In this document: positions 8,282 through 16,741 of the stretch, piece by piece | Layout of the letters: every line of letters starts with the position of its first letter | Position numbering within the stretch: position 1 is the stretch's first letter | Assembly (NCBI GenBank): GCA_910588175.1 | Contig: CAJUQQ010000006.1 | Coordinates: 1-64,000 of the forward strand | Length of the DNA: 64,000 nt | Reading direction: 5' to 3' | Origin: an uncultured Oscillibacter sp. | GTDB lineage: Bacteria > Bacillota > Clostridia > Oscillospirales > Oscillospiraceae | The notes under the pieces: model-generated | Databases searched by the model: none | The model's input: only the letters and a program-made list of their open reading frames with translations | What the model was told of the DNA's origin: nothing | Translations under genes and position numbers: made by a program

Positions 8282-9280
8282 ATTCAATGGCCGCATCCAG
8301 CAGAGAGTCCAGGCCGTCGTCCGCCGCTCCGGTGATAAAGTGGTCAAAGAAGCCCTCCATCATCTTTACATAGTCCTCAGTCCAGCCGTTGTGGCCGCTG
8401 ACCCGGTGCAAATTGTCTTTCATTGCGGTCGCGAATTGGGCCGTGTCAAAGGGCTGGTCCGCCACACGGTACCATTGGTCCGCCGTCATCAGCGTATACT
8501 TCCCGATTCCAACTTTGGAAATGCTGTTCGGATTGAAGACTTCTTCAAACCGCTCTCTCAGCATGACGCGGTAGGTGCCCGCCTGATCTTTTCCCATCTT
8601 ATGGTTCAGGACACCGGACAAATCCAGCTCACTCTGCATGTTCAAAAAATCCAGCGTCGTATTTTTTCCGGCGTACTTCTCCCGGATGGCCGCCTCCCGC
8701 TCCTCAAAACTCATTCCGTCGTAACCTAAAACCTTCATCAGCGCGTTATCAACAGTCTTACATGCTTTGAGCCTGGAAGAACTATCCAATGCATCCACTT
8801 CCGCGTTGGTCCACTCCGCATACGGTCTGCCGTCCAGCTCCAAGCCCTCTTTCCGCGCGTCGATTATGGCGGGGTTGTAAATATGGCGCGTAATTTCACC
8901 ATCAAACTGTTGGTTGATGGCAGCCCATTCTGCTGGTCCACCGATAAAGCTTCGAATGGCGATCATATTTCCGTCAAAGGCTTCATTGTAGCGGTTCCAG
9001 ATTTCTGCATAGATTTCGTCCGGACCCATGCCGGTGTAATCGGCCTGGGCGTTCAGCTCCGCCAGCTGTTTCAGTTTCGCGTGGGTTGCGTTGCTGACGG
9101 TAACGCCATAATAAGTTCGTCCGCTAGGGAAAACTCTGGCTCCGTCCGGGGCTGCGGGGCGCTGGAGACGTAGCGGTCCTGGGCTTTCGTTGCCTCCATC
9201 ACCTGGCCGAAGGTTTTTGGCGGTGTGGCCGTGGTTTTCCGGTATTCCGGGCGGGCCTGGAGTGCGTTTTCAATTCTCAT
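8280..9280 (-). pseudogene. Frameshifted [DY]Y[ST]GM-family protein of unknown function
   Basis: Two reading frames together encode one protein of about 333 residues. The N-terminal part starts at 9280 (MRIENALQARPEYRKTT, with GGAGGAATGACCCGGC upstream) and runs out of frame to a stop at 9071. From about 9150 the next frame reads sensibly as DGARVFPSGRTYYGVTVSN, then AELNAQADYTGMGPDE, to the stop at 8280. The break falls near C-runs at 9145-9160, so a single-base loss or a sequencing error are equally possible. The ADYTGMGPDEIYAEIWNRYN segment is related to a segment of the 35412-36380 gene. No domain of known function is recognised. Confidence 0.6.
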
Positions 9281-9313
9281 GCCGGGTCATTCCTCCAATA
9301 GTATAAACTTCGC

Positions 9314-10042
9314 TTACGCCTGCAAATCAATTTCCCCACCGGCGGGGGCGGGCGCCGTCTCCTCCGGCAGCGCCATGGCGGCGCTGTCCGCGGCGTACTG
9401 CTTTGCCACCAGCTCCATGGAGGGCTGGATGGAGCTCTCCAGCTTTTGCATCTGCTCCCGCAGCTCCATGTCCACGGCGGCGATGTGGGCCTGCATCCGG
9501 TTGTCGATCTCCGCCTCCCGGAGGTAGCCGGACTCCCGGAGCCGCCGCATGGCCTGCTTGCGCAAAAGCTCCTGCTTCTGGCGGCGGGCCTCCCGGGTCC
9601 GCTTCTCCTGCTGTAATTTTTTCTGCCGGGCCTGGGCGACGCGCTCCCGCTCCAGGTCCCGGTTCTTCTTCCCCGCCCGCTGGACGGCCTTCTGGAGCTG
9701 GTTGATGGCGGCCTGGATGCGCTTGGCGTTATCCGGATCCGTCTGCTTGGCGGCCCTCAGCCGGGCGATCTGCCGCCGGGCGTATCCGGCGGCGGCGTTG
9801 ACCTCGGCGGGACGCCTGGCCCGGGCCAGCCGGGCGTAGGCCTCCATGGGCGCGTCGCCGTAGCGGGGCTTGGGCTTGATGGAATTGAATTTGTCCCGGG
9901 TGGCGTCGGCCTTCTCCCGGGCCTCCTTCATCATCTCGTAGATCGTGAAGGAGGGGTCCTCCTTCTCCTGTTCCCGGGGGGCCTGGGCGGCGCTCTGGCT
10001 CTGCCAGGAGGAGACAGCGGCGTTTACTTGCATGTCGGACAT
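9314..10042 (-). CDS. Coiled-coil protein of unknown function
   Basis: The 242-residue product has a short polar N terminus (MSDMQVNAAVSSWQSQSAAQ), a GDAPMEAYARLARAR segment near residue 65 and a strongly basic, heptad-like helix over about 85-180 rich in Arg, Lys and Gln. Its tail is Ala/Glu/Pro-rich. AAAGGAGG precedes the ATG. No signal peptide or membrane segment is seen. It is the middle of three same-strand genes (33 and 25 bp spacing), so it probably works with them. I recognise this type from related gut Firmicutes only as a hypothetical protein. Confidence 0.6.
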   Translation of the reverse strand: MSDMQVNAAVSSWQSQSAAQAPREQEKEDPSFTIYEMMKEAREKADATRDKFNSIKPKPRYGDAPMEAYARLARARRPAEVNAAAGYARRQIARLRAAKQTDPDNAKRIQAAINQLQKAVQRAGKKNRDLERERVAQARQKKLQQEKRTREARRQKQELLRKQAMRRLRESGYLREAEIDNRMQAHIAAVDMELREQMQKLESSIQPSMELVAKQYAADSAAMALPEETAPAPAGGEIDLQA

Positions 10043-10067
10043 GGCAGGGCCTCCTTTCCGCCCGCGG

Positions 10068-11195
10068 CTACACCCGCAGGTTCATGCCCAGATTTCCATA
10101 TTGGGGGAAGCGGCTGAAATAGCCGCCGGGGTAGATCTGAAGATTTTTCAAGAACCGGTTCACGGCCTCCTGGGCCCCGCCGGACTGTCCGGTGAACTTC
10201 AAGAGACCGGCCACGTTTTTCAGGTCGTCCCTGGAGAAGTCATAGGTAAAATCCGCGGTCTGATGCCGCCACGTTCCGCTCTCGTCCTTGTAAGCGGCCC
10301 AGGTGATACCCTTGGTGGGGTCCGTGGAATCGAAACCCTGCTTGGTGTAATCCACAAAGGTCGTGGTGCCGTCCGGGTGCTCGATGGTCAGGGACGTGAC
10401 GGAAGTCGTGTTCCCGCTGTTTCCGCCGGATTGATAGAACCAGCGGAAATCCTTGGGCGGGGCCTGATTCGGGTCCATGACGAACTGATCGTCCACGTCG
10501 AAGTGGTTGGACAGGGCGGAGTTGAAGTTGTCGTAGAGGTTCAGGCCCTTGGCCCTGTAGTCCGGGACGGAAGCCGTATCCTCCCAGCCCCGCTCCTCCG
10601 CCATGGCGGCAAACGCTTCCGTCAGGGCGGAAACGGCGTTCTCGCTCTGGAAGTAATAGTCCGAGTTGTAGTATTTCCAATTCCTCTGGGCGTTCATTTC
10701 CCCGGTGATATACTGTTTCCCCTCGGCGTTGTTCCGCTGTACGGCCTCGTCCAGGACCATGCGGCGGAACTCTCCGTAAAAGGTCTCCTGAAAAGCGGGG
10801 CCCATCATGCCGCCCCATAAGGGCATAGGGTACCCCCGGTCCTTACAGGCGTCCATGAGCCGGTCGGAAAGGCCCCGGTAGGTATCGGCCAGCTCCTCCG
10901 CCGACAGCGTCCCGTCATAAAACTTGCCGATGGCGGCCTCCGCCTGCTGGTAAACCTCCTGCTTGACATCGGAGATCACGGGACTCCTGTCCATGGCGGC
11001 GGCGCTGAACTCCGCCCGGAACCGGTCCTTCTGCTCCGCCTCCGTGGGGTTGAAGACGACGCAGTTGTCCTTAAATTTCCGGATTTCCTCCGGGTCCGTT
11101 ACCTTTTTCAGCTGATCCGTCGCGTTTTGAAACGTCCACTTTCCGAACTGGACATACTCGCCCAGTCCGCTCCCATGGGATTTTACGCTTTCCAT
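10068..11195 (-). CDS. Lineage-specific protein of unknown function
   Basis: The 375-residue product starts MESVKSHGSGLGEYVQFGKW; AAAGGAACGGCT precedes this ATG, and longer in-frame starts lack a ribosome site. It is soluble, acidic and aromatic-rich, with no signal peptide. A Ser/Thr/Gly-rich stretch (SGGNSGNTTSVTS, near residue 255) and SLTIEHPDGTTTFVDYT look like a beta-rich insert between helical parts. It is first in a three-gene unit with a coiled-coil protein and a frameshifted gene. An AT-rich TATATTATATAAG lies about 40 bp upstream and may be part of the promoter. No family is recognised. Confidence 0.6.
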   Translation of the reverse strand: MESVKSHGSGLGEYVQFGKWTFQNATDQLKKVTDPEEIRKFKDNCVVFNPTEAEQKDRFRAEFSAAAMDRSPVISDVKQEVYQQAEAAIGKFYDGTLSAEELADTYRGLSDRLMDACKDRGYPMPLWGGMMGPAFQETFYGEFRRMVLDEAVQRNNAEGKQYITGEMNAQRNWKYYNSDYYFQSENAVSALTEAFAAMAEERGWEDTASVPDYRAKGLNLYDNFNSALSNHFDVDDQFVMDPNQAPPKDFRWFYQSGGNSGNTTSVTSLTIEHPDGTTTFVDYTKQGFDSTDPTKGITWAAYKDESGTWRHQTADFTYDFSRDDLKNVAGLLKFTGQSGGAQEAVNRFLKNLQIYPGGYFSRFPQYGNLGMNLRV

Positions 11196-11437
11196 AGCCG
11201 TTCCTTTCCGCCCCGGCAAAACCCCGAAGCATACGTTCTTATATAATATATCGGCACAACGCCGGAAAAGTGAAGGCTGTGCCGGAAATTTTTGGCGATT
11301 CCTTCCCTTGCTCCGATTTCCGGTAGATTTTTTCATAAAACCATGGTATGCTGAACGATAGCCGGTAAACTTGAACGGCATCCAAGACGCGTTTCCACTT
11401 TACCGATTCCATCATCTCTCCGAAAGGAGGCCCGTCT

Positions 11438-13153
11438 ATGACCCTGCCCGAGCTCCTGGCGGCGTATCCCGCCGTCGGGGTTTTCTATACGGCCTTTGTC
11501 CGCTTCCTGCTCCCGGTGCTGGCCGGGGCCATCCTCTGGCGGGCCGTCCGGTCCCTTCTCCGGGCCCCCCACACGCCGGAGACCTGGGGCCAGCTGAGCC
11601 TCCCCGGCGGGGGCTCCGTCCCCCTGACCCACTGGGAGAACATCCTGGGCCGGGGAAAAAGCGCCGACGTGCGTCTGAACTACCCCAGCGTCTCCCGCCA
11701 GCACGCCGCCCTCTGCCGGGGGGAGGACGGCCTCTGGACCCTCTACGACCTGGACTCCAAGGGCGGCGTCCTGCTCAACGGCGAAAAGGTGGAGCATTCC
11801 GCCCCCATTCAGCTGGGGGACCGGGTGGAGCTGGGCGGCGTACCCCTGCTGTTCCTGCCCCAGACCGTGGAGGAGCGGGAGGAGCAGACGGAAAAACGCC
11901 GGGCGGAGCGTCCCGCCGCCATGTGGCCCTCCTTCCTCTGGCTCACTGTCTTTCAGCTTTTGACCTGTGTCCAGCTGATGATCTCCGCCGGGGACGCGGA
12001 CTCCACCGCCGTCCCCCTGGCCTTCCTGGGGCTGACGGCGGTGATGTGGCTCTACGCCGGGGCCTTGCGCCTTTCCCGCTGTGTGGGCTTCGAGATGGAG
12101 ACCATCGCCTTCTTCCTCTCCACCCTCTCCCTGGCGGTCACCGCCTCCAGCGCGCCGGGCAGCCTTTACAAGCAGCTTTTGGCGGTGGTGCTGGGACTGG
12201 GGCTGTTCCTCACCCTGGGGCTGTTCCTCCGGGACCTGGGCCGGGTCCAGCGGAACCGCTGGGTCATGGCGGCGGCCTCCATCGGCCTTCTGGCCGTGAC
12301 GCTGCTGCTGGGGAACCGGAAATACGGCGCGGTGAACTGGATCTCCCTGGGCCCGCTGAGCTTCCAGCCCTCGGAAATCGCCAAGATCTGCTACATCTTC
12401 GCCGGGTCCGCCACGCTGGAGCGGCTGTTCCACAAGCGGAATCTGACGCTGTTCATCGTCCTCACCGGGGTCTGCGTGGGCCTTTTGGGGCTGATGAGCG
12501 ACTTCGGCACGGCGGCGATTTTCTTCGTCACCTTCCTGGTGCTGGCCTACCTCCGCTCCGGGGACTTCGCCACGCTGTCCCTCATCTGCGGCGGGGCGGT
12601 GTTCGGCGCGGGGATTATTGTAAAGTTCAAGCCCTACATTCTGGGCCGCTTCGCCGCCTGGGGCCACGCCTGGGCGGATCCCTCCGGCGGGGGCTACCAG
12701 CAGACCCGCACCATGTCCGCCGCGGCCTCCGGAGGCCTGCTGGGCATGGGGGCGGGCAACGGCTGGCTGCACCGGATTCCGGCGGCGGACACGGACCTGG
12801 TCTTCGGCATGCTCTGCGAGGAGTGGGGGCTGATCATCGCGTTTTTCGCCGTGGGATCCATGGCCGCCCTGGCGTTCTTCACCGTCCGGGCCTGCCGGGC
12901 GGGGCGGAGCAGCTTTTACTGCCTGGCCGCCTGTGCCGCCGGGTCCCTGCTGGTGTTTCAGACCTGTCTGAACGTGTTCGGGTCGGTGGACATCCTGCCG
13001 CTGACGGGGGTGACCTTCCCCTTTGTCTCCAACGGCGGCTCCGCCATGATCTCCGCCTGGGGTCTGCTGGCCTTTCTGAAGGCGACGGATACCCGGGAAA
13101 ACGCCAGCTTCGCCATACGGCGTCAAAAACTGCGCTCCACTCCGCCCGGCTGA
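11438..13153 (+). CDS. FHA domain-SEDS fusion (FtsW/RodA-type glycan polymerase)
   Basis: The 571-residue membrane protein has one N-terminal membrane segment (about 12-40), a cytoplasmic FHA domain at about 55-150 with GRGKSADVRLNYPSVSRQHA and the LLNGEKV strand, then a ten-segment SEDS polymerase core from about 165. SEDS hallmarks include FGTAAIFF near 355 and AADTDLVFGMLCEEWGL near 450. FHA domains bind phosphothreonine, so this enzyme is probably steered by a Ser/Thr kinase, although none lies in the window. AAAGGAGG precedes the ATG. The partner class-B PBP follows 201 bp downstream on the same strand. Confidence 0.9.
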   Translation: MTLPELLAAYPAVGVFYTAFVRFLLPVLAGAILWRAVRSLLRAPHTPETWGQLSLPGGGSVPLTHWENILGRGKSADVRLNYPSVSRQHAALCRGEDGLWTLYDLDSKGGVLLNGEKVEHSAPIQLGDRVELGGVPLLFLPQTVEEREEQTEKRRAERPAAMWPSFLWLTVFQLLTCVQLMISAGDADSTAVPLAFLGLTAVMWLYAGALRLSRCVGFEMETIAFFLSTLSLAVTASSAPGSLYKQLLAVVLGLGLFLTLGLFLRDLGRVQRNRWVMAAASIGLLAVTLLLGNRKYGAVNWISLGPLSFQPSEIAKICYIFAGSATLERLFHKRNLTLFIVLTGVCVGLLGLMSDFGTAAIFFVTFLVLAYLRSGDFATLSLICGGAVFGAGIIVKFKPYILGRFAAWGHAWADPSGGGYQQTRTMSAAASGGLLGMGAGNGWLHRIPAADTDLVFGMLCEEWGLIIAFFAVGSMAALAFFTVRACRAGRSSFYCLAACAAGSLLVFQTCLNVFGSVDILPLTGVTFPFVSNGGSAMISAWGLLAFLKATDTRENASFAIRRQKLRSTPPG

Positions 13154-13192
13154 AAGCCGGGCATCCGTTCCGCTCCGTTTCCTCCGCCTCCT

Positions 13193-13218
13193 TCAAGGGG
13201 GAGCGGGCTCCCCCTTGA
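13193..13218. terminator. Hairpin between SEDS and PBP genes
   Basis: TCAAGGGGGAGC and GCTCCCCCTTGA form a 12-bp perfect stem with a 2-base spacer. It lacks a T-tract, so it may slow or stabilise the transcript rather than end it. Confidence 0.45.
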
Positions 13219-13241
13219 GCATCCCCCACCCCCTGCGGGGG

Positions 13242-13344
13242 GGACGAAGGACGGGGAACGGGGGACGAGGGACGGGAGACGAGGGACGAAGGACGGGAGA
13301 CGAGGGACGAAGGACGGGAGACGAAGGACGGGAGACGGGGAAGG
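13242..13344 (+). repeat. Short tandem repeat, GGGACGA/GGACGGGAGAC units
   Basis: About 100 bp of degenerate units alternating GGGACGA(A/G)GGACGGGAGAC fill the gap before the PBP gene and run up to its ribosome site. The purine-only top strand is striking. A shorter run of the same kind is at 23339-23364. Confidence 0.75.
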
Positions 13345-13354
13345 AGGTCTTTGT

Positions 13355-14719
13355 ATGAAGAAAATTGAAAACCGGGCGGTGGTCTGCTTTCTGCTGGCCT
13401 TGGTTTTGGCGGCGGGAATGGTCGTGTTTCTCTTCCGCTATCTCACCCAAGGAGGGGACTGGGCCTCCTCCGCTTTTAACCGCCACCTTTACAACGCCCA
13501 GGGCCAGCTCACCGCCGGGACGGTGCTGGACCGGGACGGGGACGTGCTGTCCTCCGCTGAAAACGGGGCCCGGACGTACTACGACAGCGAGACCGTCCGC
13601 AAGGCCACCCTTCACGCCGTGGGGGACTTGCAGGGCCGCATCGGCACCGGGGCGCTGAACGCCTTCGCCGGCCGGCTGACGGGATGGAATCTCCTCAACG
13701 GGGCCTTTGACGCGGACCGTGGCGGGGAGCTGACCCTGACCATCGACGCCCGGTACAACTACGAGGCGTATCAGGCCTTGAACGGCCGCGCCGGGACCGT
13801 GGCGGTGTACAACTACAAGACCGGGGAGGTCCTCTGCATGGTCTCCGCGCCCAGCTACGACCCGCTGAGCGTCCCGGAGGACATCGAGACCAATCCCCGC
13901 TACAAGGGGGCCTATGTGAACCGCTTCCTGTCCTCCGTCTTCACGCCCGGCTCCGTTTACAAGACCGTCACCCTGACGGCGGCACTGGAGAACCTGCCGG
14001 ACATCGAGAGCCGGACCTGGAGCTGTACCGGCTCTCTCCGGCTGGGGGAGGAGACCATCATCTGCTCCGGCGTCCACGGGGAGCAGGACATTGCCGCCGC
14101 CTTCGCCAACAGCTGCAACGCCGCCTTCGCGGACATCGCCGTGGAGCTGGGGGCGGAGACCCTCCGGAAGTACACGGAGCAGGCGGGCCTTACCGCCAGC
14201 TACGGCCTGAACGGCCTGACCACCGCCAAGGGCTCCTTCGACTGGGCCCTGGACAGCGGCCGCCTGGGCTGGGCAGGGGTGGGCCAGGACAAGGACCTGG
14301 TGAACCCCTGCGCCCTGATGGTCTGGATGGGGGCCATCGCCGGCGGCGGCAGGGCGGCGGAGCCCTGCCTGATTCTAAAGTCCCGAAATGTGATCCCCTC
14401 TCTGCCTCACTGGACCCGGAAAACCGGCGTCCTCATCAATCCCTCCACGGCGGAACGGGTGGCGGAGCTGATGGCGGGAAACGTGGAAAAGACTTACGGC
14501 TCCAGCCGTTTCCCGAATATGGATCTCTGCGCCAAATCCGGCACCGCCGAGGTGGGGGAGGGGGCCGCCCCCCACGCCTGGTTCGCCGGGTTCCTGCGGA
14601 ACGAGGACGCGCCCTACGCCTTCGTGGTCCTGGTGGAAAACGGAGGGGGCGGCAGCCGCGTGGCGGGAGATGTGGCGGCGCGGACGCTGGATGTGATGGT
14701 CAACGGCTACGAGAAATAA
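13355..14719 (+). CDS. Class-B penicillin-binding protein (transpeptidase)
   Basis: The 454-residue protein has a single N-terminal membrane anchor (about 9-29) and a periplasm-side penicillin-binding domain. All three active-site motifs are visible: S-V-Y-K near residue 200 in FTPGSVYKTV, S-C-N near 252, and K-S-G-T near 394 in CAKSGTAEVG. The GTVLDRDGDVLSS motif at about 52 marks the class-B N-terminal region, which is short, as in the PbpA group. GGAAGGAGG precedes the ATG. Adjacent to an FHA-SEDS gene, it should crosslink the glycan strands that polymerase makes, in elongation, division or sporulation; which of these is not decided. Confidence 0.9.
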   Translation: MKKIENRAVVCFLLALVLAAGMVVFLFRYLTQGGDWASSAFNRHLYNAQGQLTAGTVLDRDGDVLSSAENGARTYYDSETVRKATLHAVGDLQGRIGTGALNAFAGRLTGWNLLNGAFDADRGGELTLTIDARYNYEAYQALNGRAGTVAVYNYKTGEVLCMVSAPSYDPLSVPEDIETNPRYKGAYVNRFLSSVFTPGSVYKTVTLTAALENLPDIESRTWSCTGSLRLGEETIICSGVHGEQDIAAAFANSCNAAFADIAVELGAETLRKYTEQAGLTASYGLNGLTTAKGSFDWALDSGRLGWAGVGQDKDLVNPCALMVWMGAIAGGGRAAEPCLILKSRNVIPSLPHWTRKTGVLINPSTAERVAELMAGNVEKTYGSSRFPNMDLCAKSGTAEVGEGAAPHAWFAGFLRNEDAPYAFVVLVENGGGGSRVAGDVAARTLDVMVNGYEK

Positions 14720-14765
14720 ATACAAAACAGAATATTAAATCGAAAATCAACAGGGAGTATATAGA

Positions 14766-15059
14766 ATGAAACGAAAAAATTCCCTGCTCCTGCAGGGTGC
14801 GAAGCAGCTGAACCTGGGGGCCATGGTGTCCGGGGCGGGTTTTCTTCTGTACCTGGGGGCCGCGGCCCTGGGCTGGCGGGGGGCGGCGGATGTGCTGGCC
14901 CTGCTCTTCGCCCTGGTGTCCCTGTACGTGTTCGCCTCTGTGGCGGCGGCGCGGCAGCGGGACAAGGAGTCGGTCAGCTATAACCTGCTCTGGGGCCAGG
15001 GGGCCTTGGCGGCGCTGCTGTGCCTGAGCGCGGCGGCGATTCTCCGGCAGCGGGGCTGA
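14766..15059 (+). CDS. Small membrane protein, unknown
   Basis: The 97-residue product begins MKRKNSLLLQG and has three hydrophobic segments at about 17-35, 42-62 and 76-93, with a basic, polar loop ARQRDKESVSYN between the last two. CAGGGAG lies 11 bp upstream of the ATG. It follows the PBP gene by 46 bp and may be co-transcribed. No family is recognised. Confidence 0.6.
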   Translation: MKRKNSLLLQGAKQLNLGAMVSGAGFLLYLGAAALGWRGAADVLALLFALVSLYVFASVAAARQRDKESVSYNLLWGQGALAALLCLSAAAILRQRG

Positions 15060-15083
15060 GGTTCATTTTTTGTCGGAATCCCC

Positions 15084-15112
15084 TTGCAATTTTTTCCCGG
15101 GTAGGGTACAAT
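15084..15112 (+). promoter_or_regulatory. Rightward promoter
   Basis: TTGCAA at 15084, a 17-bp spacer and TACAAT at 15107-15112. No coding gene follows; it faces the leftward promoter at 15222-15250. Confidence 0.65.
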
Positions 15113-15216
15113 AGAAACTGGAAACATAAAGCGGCAGGCCGTCGGGCGCGCAGAACACCCGACGGCCCTGTACGAGTGCACGACCACTCAGCACAGCAGG
15201 AATTCCCTGCACCACA
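15113..15216. ncRNA. Possible small RNA between facing promoters
   Basis: About 100 bp between two convergent near-consensus promoters contain no convincing reading frame. The leftward RNA would hold a GCAGG-AATT-CCTGC-like palindrome, a GAGTG-loop-CACTC stem, and a strong 10-bp hairpin (15139-15168) followed by GCCGCTTTATGTTTCC, a weak terminator. Its identity is not recognised; it lacks SRP RNA, tmRNA and RNase P hallmarks. The rightward RNA would be complementary to it. Confidence 0.35.
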
Positions 15217-15221
15217 CATCT

Positions 15222-15250
15222 ATTATACCCTGTCCCACCTCCTTTTTCAA
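15222..15250 (-). promoter_or_regulatory. Leftward promoter
   Basis: On the minus strand TTGAAA, a 17-bp spacer and TATAAT give a near-consensus promoter starting RNA near 15215. There is no leftward gene nearby. Confidence 0.7.
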
Positions 15251-15420
15251 GGGTGTTCTAGCTGTGTATCCGCATTTTACGCGGTGCTGAGGCTCTGAAC
15301 TTGGCGCCGCGTTTATGTTTCCGGCGGGCGCCCGAACGGCGGGGGAAGACTACCGGTATCCCTCTCCAACAGGAACCACCCCCGCCGCCGGGGGTTCCGT
15401 CCGCCGGAACGCACAGAAAA

Positions 15421-15643
15421 GAGAGGCCGTGCCCAGCGGGCACGGCCTCTCAGGCTGTCGAAAAAATGTTTTCGCCAGCCTGAGCAAGTTTTCAGACCTT
15501 TAAAAAAGTTCTGAAAACTTCCGATTGAAAACGAAAGGAACCCTTCCTGGGTTCCTCTCGTAACTCTCTTCCTTCCCGTTGTTGGAGTTTTTACTGTTTT
15601 TCGACACTCTATGAGAGGCCGTGCCCAGCGGGCACGGCCTCTC
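15421..15643. mobile_element. 161-bp structured repeat element (copy 1) inserted in a terminator
   Basis: The element at 15452-15612 has 10-bp terminal inverted repeats TGTCGAAAAA / TTTTTCGACA and no reading frame. It is flanked by a perfect 31-bp direct repeat (15421-15451 and 15613-15643) that is itself a complete terminator hairpin, so the whole hairpin was duplicated on insertion. A near-identical element is at 29161-29320 and a diverged relative at 21741-21894. This is the form of a miniature element mobilised in trans; some IS1182-type transposons are known to target hairpins, but the parent is not in the window. Confidence 0.8.
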
Positions 15644-15649
15644 TTTTTT
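15613..15649. terminator. Terminator hairpin (right copy of the duplicated target)
   Basis: GAGAGGCCGTGCCC pairs with GGGCACGGCCTCTC and TTTTTT follows. Before the insertion it would have stood about 90 bp downstream of metQ on its strand and closed that operon. Confidence 0.8.
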
Positions 15650-15739
15650 CCTTCCCTCCGGCGGGCATCCGGAACGCGGGGACGTTTCCTGGTTCCTGTT
15701 GAGGATACGCGCTCCGCCGGGGGGGCGAATGGTTTCGAA

Positions 15740-16615
15740 TCAGAACGCGGGAACCACCGCGCCGTTGTAGGTGCTGCTGATAAAGTCCTTCACGGTATCG
15801 GACTGGAGGGCCTTCACAAGGGCCTGCACGGCCTCGTTGTTCTCACTGCCCTCCTTCACCACCAGGACGTTCACATAGGGGGAATCGGCGGCCTCGATGA
15901 CCAGGGCGTCCTCCACGGGGTTCAGCCCCGCGCCCAGGGCGTAGTTGGAGTTGATGGCGGCGATGTCCACCTCGTCCAGGTTGGCGGGGACGTTGGCGGC
16001 TTCCAGCTCCACGAACTCCAGGTTCTTGGGGTTCTCGGCGATGTCCTTGGGGGTGGCCTCCAGATTGGAGCTGTCCTTGAGCTTGATGAGCCCCTGGGCC
16101 TCCAGCAGCAGCAGGGCCCGGCCCTCGTTGGTGGGGTCGTTGGGGACGGCGACCTTGCCGCCGTCGGGGATGGCGTCCAGAGAGGCGGACTTTCCGGCGT
16201 ACAGGCCCATGGGCTCAATGTGGACGCCGGCCACGCTCACCAGGTGGGTGCCCCGCTCGGCGTTGAAGTTGTCCAGATAGGGCACATGCTGGAAGTAGTT
16301 GGCGTCCTCGTCTCCGTCCTCCACGGCGGTGTTGGGCACCACGTAGTCGGCGTATTCATTCACCACCAGCTCAATGCCCTGCTCTTTCAGGATGTCCACG
16401 CACTGCTTGAGAATCTCGGCGTGGGGGGTGGGGGAGGCGGCCACGCTGAGCTTCACGGTCTCGGCGGAGCCGGCAGGAGCGGAATCCTCGGGGGCGGAAT
16501 CGGCGGGAGTCTGGGTGTCCGCAGGAGCGGAGCCGCCGGAATCCTTGCCGCCGCAGGCGGCCAGGGACAGGGCCAGAATCAGGGCCAGGGAGAGAGCGAA
16601 AATCTTCTTTTTCAT
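15740..16615 (-). CDS. metQ: Methionine ABC transporter substrate-binding lipoprotein
   Basis: The 291-residue MetQ/NlpA-family lipoprotein has a signal peptide ending in the lipobox LSLAAC with the lipidated Cys at residue 21, then a Ser/Pro/Asp-rich linker. The solute-binding fold starts VKLSVAASPTPHAEILKQC, and KVAVPNDPTNEGRALLLL is the family signature. TTGGAGGAACACAGT precedes the ATG at 16615; the TTG within it is not the start. It is the last gene of metN-metI-metQ, behind a methionine T-box, and delivers methionine to MetI at the membrane's outer face. Confidence 0.92.
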   Translation of the reverse strand: MKKKIFALSLALILALSLAACGGKDSGGSAPADTQTPADSAPEDSAPAGSAETVKLSVAASPTPHAEILKQCVDILKEQGIELVVNEYADYVVPNTAVEDGDEDANYFQHVPYLDNFNAERGTHLVSVAGVHIEPMGLYAGKSASLDAIPDGGKVAVPNDPTNEGRALLLLEAQGLIKLKDSSNLEATPKDIAENPKNLEFVELEAANVPANLDEVDIAAINSNYALGAGLNPVEDALVIEAADSPYVNVLVVKEGSENNEAVQALVKALQSDTVKDFISSTYNGAVVPAF

Positions 16616-16741
16616 ACTGTGTTCCTCCAATTTAAAACAACGACTTGTTCCGAATGATCTTCGGTATGGGAGGCTTCCCGCCCTCCGGCCTCCGTCCTCT
16701 CTGCGCGCGTGAGGGGGTGGGAGGGGAAAGGGGGAATGCCC

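Noticed and set aside
11222..11262. Flagellar sigma-D promoter (GCCGATAT) before the 10068-11195 gene
   Set aside because: The -10-like GCCGATAT is there, but no TAAA lies at the required distance, and no flagellar genes are in the window.
13242..13344. CRISPR-like repeat array
   Set aside because: Units are degenerate and contiguous with no spacers, and no cas genes are present.
15113..15216. SRP RNA, 6S RNA or RNase P RNA
   Set aside because: The diagnostic GGAA tetraloop/asymmetric loop, 6S central bubble and RNase P conserved cores were not found.
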